Shown here one piece after another: positions 36,159-43,663 of a DNA stretch of 64,000 nt. A model generated the notes under the pieces. It ran no database searches. It was given only the letters and a program-made list of their open reading frames with translations, and was not told the origin of the DNA. The translations under genes were made by a program, and so were the position numbers. Each line of letters starts with the position of its first letter. Position 1 is the stretch's first letter. Origin of the DNA: JBCCTX01 sp965263105 (GTDB taxonomy: Bacteria > Bacteroidota > Bacteroidia > J057); the NCBI GenBank assembly GCA_965263105.1, contig CBDHGL010000002.1:248001-312000 (forward strand). The letters are read 5' to 3'.

Positions 36159-37610
36159 CTATCGGTCCAAGGCTTTAAGTGCCTTTCCGTAATAGGTATC
36201 TGAGTTGATGTTTTTTGCTGCTTCTCTATATGCTTCCCTCACTCTAGAACTCATAGCCTTTACCTTCGGGGCTAAGGCTACTAAAACTGTGGTATGGTAG
36301 TGATCTGAGCCTATGGATTCCGATGCATCCAGGATTTTCAGCATCTGAGATTCTGATATAGAGCGCCCATTTGCAAAAGATTTAATAACCTCAGTGGCAT
36401 AGTGATCGGAACTGATCTCATCCAATGCATCGATAAAGCTATCCAGATTTTGACCGGAGAGATTTTGTTCTCTGATGACTTTTTTGAGAATTTCATGGGC
36501 ATAGTGATCAGAACCTATATTGTCATCCACCAGTTCCAATACCTTTCTAAGAGAAGCCGGATCAAGCTGCTCGTCTAGTAAATCGTAGATAACTTCCTTG
36601 ACGTAATGATCGGACGCAATATCATCTAAGGTCTCAATAAAGGCACCATAGGCTTCTTCGTTCAAATCTTGACGATCCAACGCCTTTCTAAGTACCGTTG
36701 ATTTGTAGTGGTCTGAAGCAATCTCATCACTCAATACCATGAGTTGGCTTATTACCTGAGGGGAAAGGTCGCGTTCGTCCAAGATATCCTTCATCAATTC
36801 AGACAAATAATGGTCAGAGCCAATGCTTTCAGCAGCCTCCAACAAGTCGCCCATCTGGCTATCAGAAATATCCGAATCATCTACTGCTCGTCTCAATACC
36901 TCCGTAAGGTAATGATCGGAGCCAATACTTCGGGCAGCTTTGATATAGGCACTGGTCGTTTGGTCATTTCCCAAAAACTCACGCTGATTTTCCTTTAATA
37001 TACTCGCCAGGTAATGATCTGAATCAATGACCTCCCCCGCAGTTTCAATTACCTCAGCCATCTCTGAAGAAGAAAGGTCTTTCTCTAGCAGAATATTGAT
37101 ATAATGGGTGCCTACATAGTCACTTTCCAATTCTTCTATCTCTTCCAGCACGGCACTTACTCCTCCTCTTCGGTAAAAGCGATCCACTCTTGATTCGGCG
37201 GCAAGCGTCGTTGTACGTAACACTTCCGGGAGTACCTCAGCCAACCATTTCTGTCCTTCTGGTGAAAAAGATTGCTTGCGACTTCCTACATAATAACTTT
37301 TCTCCAGTTGCCCCCCGACAGATTCAATCTTGATTTTGCGCTTACTGCCAAAAGCCGATTTAGTAATCTCCAAGTAGCCGCCTCTAGAAATGCCGACAAT
37401 ATCTTTGTCATCGTCCGATACTTGGATCTCGCCCTCATATACCAGGACAAACTTATTATTGCGATTATTTACCTTGACAGTGGTTTTTCCATTACTTGTA
37501 TTGACCGAATAGGAGTTCTGGGCAAACTGCTTGACGGGGCTAAGCAATAGCAAAATCAGCAGTAGGATGCCAAAAACAATTAGGTCTCTTTTTTCTCTTG
37601 AAGGATTCAT
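36159..37610 (-). CDS. Membrane/periplasmic repeat protein with ten SDHY repeats
   Basis: About 483 residues from the ATG at 37610 (MNPSREKRDLIVFGILLL); an upstream ATG at 37649 adds 13 residues. A hydrophobic segment is followed by a beta-rich domain (SYSVNTSNGKTTVKV to YLEITKS) and then helical repeats of about 37 residues. Eight carry a perfect SDHY (for example IGSDHYLTEVLRRA, IASDHYVKEVIYDL) and two are degenerate (first GTHY, last SDTYY). The repeats resemble an alpha-solenoid like HEAT/TPR arrays. It lies 24 bases upstream of the LytS operon on the same strand, so it may be its first gene and provide a sensing scaffold. Function unknown. Confidence 0.65.
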   Translation of the reverse strand: MNPSREKRDLIVFGILLLILLLLSPVKQFAQNSYSVNTSNGKTTVKVNNRNNKFVLVYEGEIQVSDDDKDIVGISRGGYLEITKSAFGSKRKIKIESVGGQLEKSYYVGSRKQSFSPEGQKWLAEVLPEVLRTTTLAAESRVDRFYRRGGVSAVLEEIEELESDYVGTHYINILLEKDLSSSEMAEVIETAGEVIDSDHYLASILKENQREFLGNDQTTSAYIKAARSIGSDHYLTEVLRRAVDDSDISDSQMGDLLEAAESIGSDHYLSELMKDILDERDLSPQVISQLMVLSDEIASDHYKSTVLRKALDRQDLNEEAYGAFIETLDDIASDHYVKEVIYDLLDEQLDPASLRKVLELVDDNIGSDHYAHEILKKVIREQNLSGQNLDSFIDALDEISSDHYATEVIKSFANGRSISESQMLKILDASESIGSDHYHTTVLVALAPKVKAMSSRVREAYREAAKNINSDTYYGKALKALDR

Positions 37611-37742
37611 AGGGTTAGATGTTAACTCGATTTGTAAATGTCCCTTCAAAAGTGGGAGATACCTTTAATATTAGAAAACCAAATGTAGTGAAGTGTGGAT
37701 TGGGAGTAGTGAAATGACGGTTATAATCAAGCTATGAATTGA

Positions 37743-38129
37743 CTACAACTCATTTGCCACACTGAACTCAACGATGATAAGAACTGCCAGAATGAATATT
37801 TCTCCCATAAAATACAGATATCCCCAAACCGATAACTGGGAAGCATGTTGGAATAGCATCCACAAGGATATACATATATAGAGAATATTGGCAATAGCAA
37901 TGATTCGCAATAAAGACTTCCATCTAGAAGGATGCTGGAAATAGCTAAGGACATCTAGTAAGGCAAAAACTAGGGGGAAAGAGGCTAGGAAGAACAAGGT
38001 ATGACGGGGCATTCCTATGAAGGGTTCAAGTCGAACAAGAATAAATCCTAAAAAGAATGCGGAAATTAAGGCTCCAAATCCATCTAGGACGAATAAGGTT
38101 CTGGGACGTTCAATCAGTTTACTCAGCAT
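37743..38129 (-). CDS. Small four-helix integral membrane protein
   Basis: About 128 residues from MLSKLIERPRTL (ATG 38129); a longer start at 38144 adds five residues. Four hydrophobic segments are visible: LFVLDGFGALISAFFLGFIL, HTLFFLASFPLVFALLDVLS, LLRIIAIANILYICISLWML and YLYFMGEIFILAVLIIVEF. This pattern is common in uncharacterised Bacteroidota membrane proteins. It is followed and preceded by genes on the same strand but with gaps of about 50-90 bases. No function can be proposed. Confidence 0.6.
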   Translation of the reverse strand: MLSKLIERPRTLFVLDGFGALISAFFLGFILVRLEPFIGMPRHTLFFLASFPLVFALLDVLSYFQHPSRWKSLLRIIAIANILYICISLWMLFQHASQLSVWGYLYFMGEIFILAVLIIVEFSVANEL

Positions 38130-38176
38130 ATAGAGAAAAATCACTTCCCTTCGGATTTGTTCATCGGGAGAAGGAC

Positions 38177-39001
38177 TTACCCAATCTTTACGGAGGTCAT
38201 AGAAAGCGAACCCGCCAAGGGTTGGTCATTGAACAGGGAAAGCTCCTCGCCCTTATCTCGCAGAGCCAGCACATATAATAAGGGCAAAAAATGTTCTGGC
38301 GTAGGAATTGCCAACTCAAAGGCCTTTCCCTGTCGGGCGTAATCTATCAGTCGATCATGTTGACCTTCTTGGATGTATTGATGCATCCGCTCAATGGCCT
38401 CTTGTGCCCAATCATAGGCAAAGGTCTCATTCATCTTATTCCAGGCAGCCATTCTCAGGTTGTGGACCATATTTCCACTTCCTACTATGAGAATTCCTTT
38501 CTCTCGGAGTTGGGAGAGTTCTTTGCCCAGTTCGTAGTGAAATTGAGGTCCCTGATTATAGTTCAGGCTCATCTGAATTACAGGTATGTCTGCCTCAGGA
38601 TACATATGCTTGATGACTGACCAGGCCCCGTGGTCCAGACCCCATTTGTCATCTATTTGTACCTCTGTACTTTTGACAAGCCCTTGGGTTTCTCGGGCGA
38701 GCTCAGGACTGCCTGGAGCGGGATATTGCACCGCGTAAAGGGCTTGGGGAAAGCCTCCAAAATCGTGAATCGTGGGAGGATGTTCCATGCCTGTTACCTG
38801 GGTACCCCGCGTTTCCCAATGAGCCGAGATACATAAGACCGCTTGGGGTTTATCAATCTCTGTAGATACCTTCCGAAATCCCTGAACGAACTCATTTTCT
38901 TCAATGGCATTCATGGGACTCCCATGCCCCAGGAACAGTACTGGCAGCTTGGGAGTAGATCCAAAATCTTCTGTCAGGCGGTTAAATTTATTCAGGTTCA
39001 T
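38177..39001 (-). CDS. ygiD: 4,5-DOPA-extradiol-dioxygenase (YgiD family)
   Basis: 274 residues, full length. LPVLFLGHGSPMNAIEEN with the metal-binding histidine, CISAHWETRGTQVTG, DFGGFPQALYAVQYPAPG, GLDHGAWSVIKHMYP and IVGSGNMVHNLR are the hallmark segments of the LigB-type class III extradiol dioxygenases called DODA/YgiD. The enzyme opens the ring of catechols such as DOPA using zinc or iron. No other catechol gene is adjacent. Confidence 0.88.
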   Translation of the reverse strand: MNLNKFNRLTEDFGSTPKLPVLFLGHGSPMNAIEENEFVQGFRKVSTEIDKPQAVLCISAHWETRGTQVTGMEHPPTIHDFGGFPQALYAVQYPAPGSPELARETQGLVKSTEVQIDDKWGLDHGAWSVIKHMYPEADIPVIQMSLNYNQGPQFHYELGKELSQLREKGILIVGSGNMVHNLRMAAWNKMNETFAYDWAQEAIERMHQYIQEGQHDRLIDYARQGKAFELAIPTPEHFLPLLYVLALRDKGEELSLFNDQPLAGSLSMTSVKIG

Positions 39002-39100
39002 AGTTCAATTACCTAAATCTTTTCCCAAAAAACGATAGAAATTCGGACCCATAACGTAAGGAAATTGACAAAAACCCTTCCCTAGATATGCGGTAGCAGC

Positions 39101-39718
39101 CTATATTTTCATAAACTTTTTGCTCATTGTTTTCCCTCTTTCTGTTGTTAAGATCAGTAGGTAAAATCCACTAGATAAGGAAGAGAGATCAATTTGGTAA
39201 TTCCTTCCTTCAAACTTTTCTTGTTTGTATCTAAGACCCGAAGTTGAAATTATCTCAAAGGAAGCGCTAGATAAAAAAGGAGAAAGTTCAAGTATCATCT
39301 TCTCGTTTGATCTACCTGGGTATAAGTGGAATAACGCTCTTTCAGCAACTATTACAGATTGTATTTCCGAATAGGAATGGCTTCCATCGAAATCCACTCG
39401 CTTAATTCGATAAAAAGATTTCCCAACCCTGGGATTAAGGTCTTCAAATTGATAGGACTTTGGAGTTGGGGACTTAGTCTTTCCCTCTACCAGGCCTATT
39501 ATAGAAAAACTTAGGCTATCCTCGCTCTTTTCTATTTCAAAATAAGAATAGCTTACTTCCACGGCAGGAGCCCACTTTAAAGATACTTCTGTGTGATTTC
39601 CAGAAATCTTAAAGTGGATAAATCCCGACTCAAGGCCCAGATGAGGTGTTCCCACTCGACCCAATAAGACAAATTTTATGGCGAAAAGCATTGCCAGTAG
39701 CATGAATGATTGCTTCAT
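39101..39718 (-). CDS. Small secreted protein with T9SS C-terminal sorting domain
   Basis: 205 residues: signal peptide (MKQSFMLLAMLFAIKFVLLG), a beta domain similar to FN3/jelly-roll linkers (VSLKWAPAVEVSYSYFEIEKSED, RIKRVDFDGSHSYSE) and a T9SS type A domain (LFHLYPGRSNEKMILELS to GFYLLILTTERGKTMSKKF). Proteins of this size often carry only the linker and tail; whether an enzymatic domain was lost is unclear. It is on the minus strand and separated from its neighbours. Confidence 0.75.
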   Translation of the reverse strand: MKQSFMLLAMLFAIKFVLLGRVGTPHLGLESGFIHFKISGNHTEVSLKWAPAVEVSYSYFEIEKSEDSLSFSIIGLVEGKTKSPTPKSYQFEDLNPRVGKSFYRIKRVDFDGSHSYSEIQSVIVAERALFHLYPGRSNEKMILELSPFLSSASFEIISTSGLRYKQEKFEGRNYQIDLSSLSSGFYLLILTTERGKTMSKKFMKI

Positions 39719-40054
39719 TACTAATTGCGGTTTAGGAGATGATGTGAAACGTGCGGTATCGTGACTCTGTGCCGATAGGTTTGGGTCAGAAACGACATGC
39801 AGCTAGTTAGATATATGCAATATACTCATATTTTTGGTAAAATATATTATTCATACATTACCTGTATTAGCTTTTTCGATAAATGGTCTAAACTGGTGAG
39901 GCAATTCACAATCCGATCCTGGTAAGATGCCCCCAAAAGCTTATCTTAAGGCGATTGAACACTGGGGAATGGATTGCTTTTTTAAAAAGGAATATCTATG
40001 TTGAAGCACTATAACTGGGAACAAATTTCTGATAATCAACCTATCAGCTAGCAC
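39719..40054. other. Gene-free spacer
   Basis: 336 bases between divergent genes. A 25-codon frame at about 39927 (MPPKAYLKAIEHWGMDCFFK) has no recognisable family and is probably chance. An AT-rich stretch around 39820-39860 is a plausible promoter zone, but no consensus box could be set with confidence. Confidence 0.4.
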
Positions 40055-40600
40055 ATGCCATTCACCTATTCGCTTGACCAAGAAGACTTTCACGTGCTTC
40101 AGCTTTATACAGCCTCGCAATCCCCCCTGGTTAATAAGAAATTGAAGACAGGTAAAAATCTCATCCCATTGATATGGTTGATCGCATCTATTCCTTCATA
40201 TTTCTTGGGAAATTTCTCTTGGGTTCTCTTATGTATAGGGATCGCTAGCCTTTGGTATTTATTGTTTCCAGGCTTCCTGAAATGGATACTCGAGAAAGAT
40301 ATTGCTAAGAGTATAGACGAACACTTCAAGAATCGATATGGGAAGCCTCAGTCCCTAAGCTTTACCCCTGAGACGGTCCATTTGATAAGCGAAAGTGGAG
40401 AAAGTCAATTTCACCTTACAGAAATGGAAGAAATCATTGAGATTAGCAAACACTATTTTGTTAGATTTCACAATGGCTCATCCCTTATTTTACCCAAAGA
40501 TAAAATCCAGGACTTAGCAAGCCTTCGACAGAAAATAGAGGAACTAGTAGAGAAATATTCCATAAAATATACAGTAGCCTTAGATTGGAAATGGAAATGA
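40055..40600 (+). CDS. YcxB-like membrane protein
   Basis: 181 residues. Two adjacent hydrophobic helices (LIPLIWLIASIPSYFLG and WVLLCIGIASLWYLLFP) are followed by a beta-rich cytoplasmic domain with LSFTPETVHLISESGESQFHLTEMEEI and HYFVRFHNGSSLILPKDKI, the pattern of YcxB-like family proteins. Function unknown. Its TGA overlaps the ATG of the next gene (ATGA at 40597-40600), so the two are translationally coupled. Confidence 0.7.
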   Translation: MPFTYSLDQEDFHVLQLYTASQSPLVNKKLKTGKNLIPLIWLIASIPSYFLGNFSWVLLCIGIASLWYLLFPGFLKWILEKDIAKSIDEHFKNRYGKPQSLSFTPETVHLISESGESQFHLTEMEEIIEISKHYFVRFHNGSSLILPKDKIQDLASLRQKIEELVEKYSIKYTVALDWKWK

Positions 40601-41511
40601 GAATAATCGTATTATTACTGGCCCTGACTACAAGCTTACAAGCTCAGGACAATCATATTCGCTTTAAGGTAATGGCCTGGAACATTCTTCACGGAGCCAA
40701 TGACATACCTGAGGGCCCAGAAAAGGTCATCGAAATCATTCAGGAGCTAGATCCAGATGTGGTCTTAATGGTAGAGACTTATGGTTCTGGTCCAAAGATA
40801 GCAGAAGCATTAGGGTATAAATTTCACCTCATTGCCCCTCCAGGTACTCCCTTGGATGACAAAGGCACCAACTTATCTATTTACTCTAAATTCCCATTCG
40901 GCGAGCGAATAGACACAGATTTCCCCTTTTATTTGGGAGGAATAGAAATCTTGATTGAAGATCAGCGCGTTCGCTTTTTCTCCAATTGGTTTCACTACGA
41001 ACCTTGGGCAGACGAACCGGAAAAACTGGGAAAAAGCTCAGAAGAGCTCCTGGCCTGGGAGCGCACAGGGAAAAAATATGAAATGCTTCAGAAAGTTCTT
41101 CCCTACTTTAAGCAGTTTTCTTCTGAAGCTGATTCAATCCCTATCATTGTAGGGGGAGATATGAACAGCCCTTCTCACTTGGACTGGGGGGAAGAAACTC
41201 GGGAAATCCACAATGAGTTGATAGTCCCTTGGTATACTACCCAAGTATTGGAAGAAATCGGCCTAATCGATTCCTATCGCCGAGCCCACCCCAATCCCTT
41301 GACACATCCCGGCATAACCTGGAATGCCAAGGGCAGAAAAGACGAACATCGCATTGATTATATATTCTACAAAGGAAGTACTCTCAGCCTCATCGGATCA
41401 GAATCGTATCAAGCCTTTTTGGGCGAGCCCTTGAAATTGAATGACAAAACGATTGCTTATCCCTCAGATCATGGCTTTGTGCTGAGTACCTTTGACTTAA
41501 AGCACCCCTAA
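40597..41511 (+). CDS. Secreted endonuclease/exonuclease/phosphatase family protein
   Basis: 304 residues from the ATG at 40597 (MRIIVLLLALTTSLQAQ, a signal peptide); an ATG 12 bases earlier is possible. The EEP fold is marked by KVMAWNILHGAND, DVVLMVETYGSG, IIVGGDMNSPSHLDW, GITWNAKGRKDEHRIDYIFYKG and YPSDHGFVLSTF, giving the asparagine, glutamate, aspartate and histidine of the metal-dependent active site. The substrate may be a nucleic acid, phospholipid or sugar phosphate. It overlaps the YcxB-like gene upstream by four bases and the truncated cyclotransferase gene downstream by one. Confidence 0.85.
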   Translation: MRIIVLLLALTTSLQAQDNHIRFKVMAWNILHGANDIPEGPEKVIEIIQELDPDVVLMVETYGSGPKIAEALGYKFHLIAPPGTPLDDKGTNLSIYSKFPFGERIDTDFPFYLGGIEILIEDQRVRFFSNWFHYEPWADEPEKLGKSSEELLAWERTGKKYEMLQKVLPYFKQFSSEADSIPIIVGGDMNSPSHLDWGEETREIHNELIVPWYTTQVLEEIGLIDSYRRAHPNPLTHPGITWNAKGRKDEHRIDYIFYKGSTLSLIGSESYQAFLGEPLKLNDKTIAYPSDHGFVLSTFDLKHP

Positions 41512-41663
41512 TGGAAGCGATCAGCAAACTTTTTGTCTATGGAAGTCTGGCTCCAAGACGCCCTAATGAACATATTCTATCTGAGCTCGGAGGTAGCTGG
41601 GAAGTAGCTCGTGTCAGAGGTATCTTATTTAACCCCTACTCACAACCCATAAATGAACATTAA
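41511..41663 (+). pseudogene. Truncated gamma-glutamylcyclotransferase-like (AIG2/GGCT) gene
   Basis: 50 codons. ISKLFVYGSLAPRRPNEHIL and GSWEVARVRGILFNPY match the opening of GGCT/AIG2-like proteins, where LFVYGSLAPG binds substrate. The family is usually over 110 residues, and here a TAA follows at 41661 with the central catalytic glutamate region missing. The A of its ATG is the last base of the preceding stop codon (TAATG), which suggests it was once a normal operon member. Confidence 0.6.
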
Positions 41664-41684
41664 AGAAGCCCAACAATTAACCCC

Positions 41685-42449
41685 ATGCCTACTCAAATAT
41701 CCGAATACAAAAAAAGCACCTTCTCAGCACCGACCCAAAAGGGTCATACCATCCACCATGATGTCTATTCCAGAGGAAGGGGAAAGGTATGTGTCATCAT
41801 ACAGGAACTACCGGGAATTAGCCAGGAGACCCTTGTCTTGGCAGATCGATTGGTCGACCGTGGGTATAAGGTCGTGATGCCCCATCTCTTCGGACCTATA
41901 GGTAAAAAGCGAACTGTAGGAAACTTTATACAGGTTTTCTGTATGCGGAAAGAATTCAAACTATTTGCCAAAAATCAATCCAGCCCGATAGTCGATTGGC
42001 TAAAGGCCCTTTGTGTTGAATTGAAGGCAGAACACGGGGTACCGGGAGTTGCGGTCATCGGCATGTGTTTAACGGGTAATTTCGCTATTTCCCTATTAGC
42101 CGAAGATGCTGTTTTAGCAGGCTTTGCCAGCCAACCCGCCATGCCTATCGGCAGTCAAAATGCCTTACACCTCTCGGATTCTGAAATTACTGAGATCAAG
42201 GATAAATTGGATAAAGTGGGTCCCATGCACTGTGGCCGCTTTGAGGGAGATAAATTGTGCAAGGCGCAAAAATTTGACCTGATCCGCAGGCACTTTAATG
42301 AGGGGAAAGAACGAATTATTCTCCATGAACTGCCTGGGAAGGGGCATTCGATCCTTACGCGGGATTTTGTAGATGAAGAAGGGCATCCCACGCGTAAGGC
42401 CTTTGAGGAAGTCATGTCTTACTTTGACAAGCAATTGTCAGCCGTATAG
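41685..42449 (+). CDS. Dienelactone hydrolase family protein
   Basis: 254 residues with an alpha/beta-hydrolase fold. VCVIIQELPGISQET contains the oxyanion-side glutamate typical of dienelactone hydrolases, VIGMCLTGNFAIS carries the nucleophile cysteine (GMCLTG, compare GYCxGG), and the acid/His pair is in GRFEGDK and ELPGKGHSIL. Family members open cyclic lactones. No catechol or chlorocatechol operon is adjacent, so the substrate is open. Its start is 21 bases after the truncated cyclotransferase. Confidence 0.8.
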   Translation: MPTQISEYKKSTFSAPTQKGHTIHHDVYSRGRGKVCVIIQELPGISQETLVLADRLVDRGYKVVMPHLFGPIGKKRTVGNFIQVFCMRKEFKLFAKNQSSPIVDWLKALCVELKAEHGVPGVAVIGMCLTGNFAISLLAEDAVLAGFASQPAMPIGSQNALHLSDSEITEIKDKLDKVGPMHCGRFEGDKLCKAQKFDLIRRHFNEGKERIILHELPGKGHSILTRDFVDEEGHPTRKAFEEVMSYFDKQLSAV

Positions 42450-42738
42450 TAGCCAACATAGGCCTCCATTTATGTCCTTTACACAGATGAACCTTACAAA
42501 GTAACCACAACTCTGTAGCCCTCCTTTTCTTCTATCATCCTCTTCTAGGGGATTACAGGGGTCCTCTCCTCTGCAGTTAAATGAAACAGGAACATAGCCT
42601 ACCAGGCTCAACCCCAAAATAAGGCTAAATCCTCTCTGCACTAAACTAATTCGTTTTGCCGAAAATTTTCCCTTCCCAAACCCTCCCACTTTTCAAAAAA
42701 ATCCCTATCTTAACTCCACATCCTAAATACATACATAT

Positions 42739-43116
42739 ATGAAAACACACTATCCCTTATTCGCACTCGTAGCACTCCTATGCTTCGCCTGCGAAGAAGT
42801 CGCTGTGGAGGAATTTGCGCCAGCCAGTGAAAGCAGCGTATGGGCAGAAGAAGCAGACAGGCTCAGTGCTCCCTTCTTGTCGAACCCCAGTTTGACTCTC
42901 CCAGCTAGCCCGACGCCTATACCTGGCGGCACCCAGCAAGCAGGTTCCTATTGGGTCATTGAAGCTCCGATTGGTTGGTTAGAGGGAGAAAACTCAGATC
43001 TCATTTCACGGGGATTGGAAGGGTCTAGGCCGGAAGTGCCTAGATTAAACTCAGATGATAAAAAAGGGACTCAGCCTAAAGATCCTAATCCACCAAGTAC
43101 ACCTCCAGGAGGGTGA
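42739..43116 (+). CDS. Small lipoprotein with proline-rich C terminus
   Basis: 125 residues. LFALVALLCFACEEVAVEEF is a lipoprotein signal with a cysteine lipobox (LCFAC). The mature part is acidic then proline-rich and ends PKDPNPPSTPPGG. No family is recognised. A PPxxPP block of the same kind also sits near the end of the two small proteins directly in front of the CHAT genes (43247 and 50159), so this gene may belong to the first CHAT cassette. AT-rich sequence precedes the ATG, as is usual for Bacteroidota leaders. Confidence 0.6.
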   Translation: MKTHYPLFALVALLCFACEEVAVEEFAPASESSVWAEEADRLSAPFLSNPSLTLPASPTPIPGGTQQAGSYWVIEAPIGWLEGENSDLISRGLEGSRPEVPRLNSDDKKGTQPKDPNPPSTPPGG

Positions 43117-43246
43117 AAGGCACAAACAGTTTTTAAAGCTACAATATCAAAATAAATAGAAATTTTCCCGTCGCTCTTAATTTATCGCCCTTTCCACCGA
43201 TAAGTTGTTTAAAGCGCCTTTCCTTTCATAATTAATAAATTTTGTC

Positions 43247-43555
43247 ATGAGTGAAACAACCAACCCAACTTTCGAAATTCGAGCGACCCAACTGCCAAGC
43301 CCGCCCCGCACCTACCAGTTTTCTGTATGGTTGGAAGACGAACAAGTAACGGAAGGCTATGCCTTCCTCTGGGACTTTGGGGATGGGGGAACAAGCCAGT
43401 TACCGAGTCCTATCCATACGTATCCAACTACCGGGGACTTTGATGTGGATGCTGATGTGAAGCCAATTGATGATAAGCCAGATGATGAGGGGCCAAACCC
43501 TGACGATTCTGACCCCCCAAAAAAACCTCCCAAATTGAGATTAAGTGTAACTTAA
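43247..43555 (+). CDS. Small PKD-domain protein of CHAT cassette 1, tail PPKKPPKLRLSVT
   Basis: 102 residues with no signal peptide. The core is a PKD-like domain (FLWDFGDGGTSQLPSPIHTY), followed by an acidic linker (KPIDDKPDDEGPNPDDSD) and a proline tail ending PPKKPPKLRLSVT. The counterpart before the second CHAT gene ends PPSQPPSMQLSIV, so the C-terminal PPxxPP-x-LS[IV] signature is shared although the bodies are unlike. The gene is followed by a strong hairpin and then the CHAT gene on the same strand. It could be a substrate, ligand or regulator of the CHAT protease; this is inference. Confidence 0.55.
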   Translation: MSETTNPTFEIRATQLPSPPRTYQFSVWLEDEQVTEGYAFLWDFGDGGTSQLPSPIHTYPTTGDFDVDADVKPIDDKPDDEGPNPDDSDPPKKPPKLRLSVT

Positions 43556-43583
43556 TATAAAAAGTAGGGTATGTTCGCCATTG

Positions 43584-43619
43584 AAATAGGCAGAAACAAA
43601 GGAAGGTTTCTGCCTATTT
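43584..43619 (+). terminator. 14-bp perfect hairpin between the small PKD gene and the CHAT gene
   Basis: AAATAGGCAGAAAC at 43584-43597 pairs perfectly with GTTTCTGCCTATTT at 43606-43619 across an 8-base loop. It lies 28 bases after the small gene and 44 bases before the CHAT start. It probably ends most transcripts and allows limited read-through. Confidence 0.7.
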
Positions 43620-43663
43620 ATGTACTAATTCCTACTTATTATCTCAATTTGACACATTAGATT

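Noticed and set aside
36159..37610. Regular DNA spacing of ATGATC-like words
   Set aside because: The period comes from the coding repeats (SDHY) of the protein, not from a separate DNA element.
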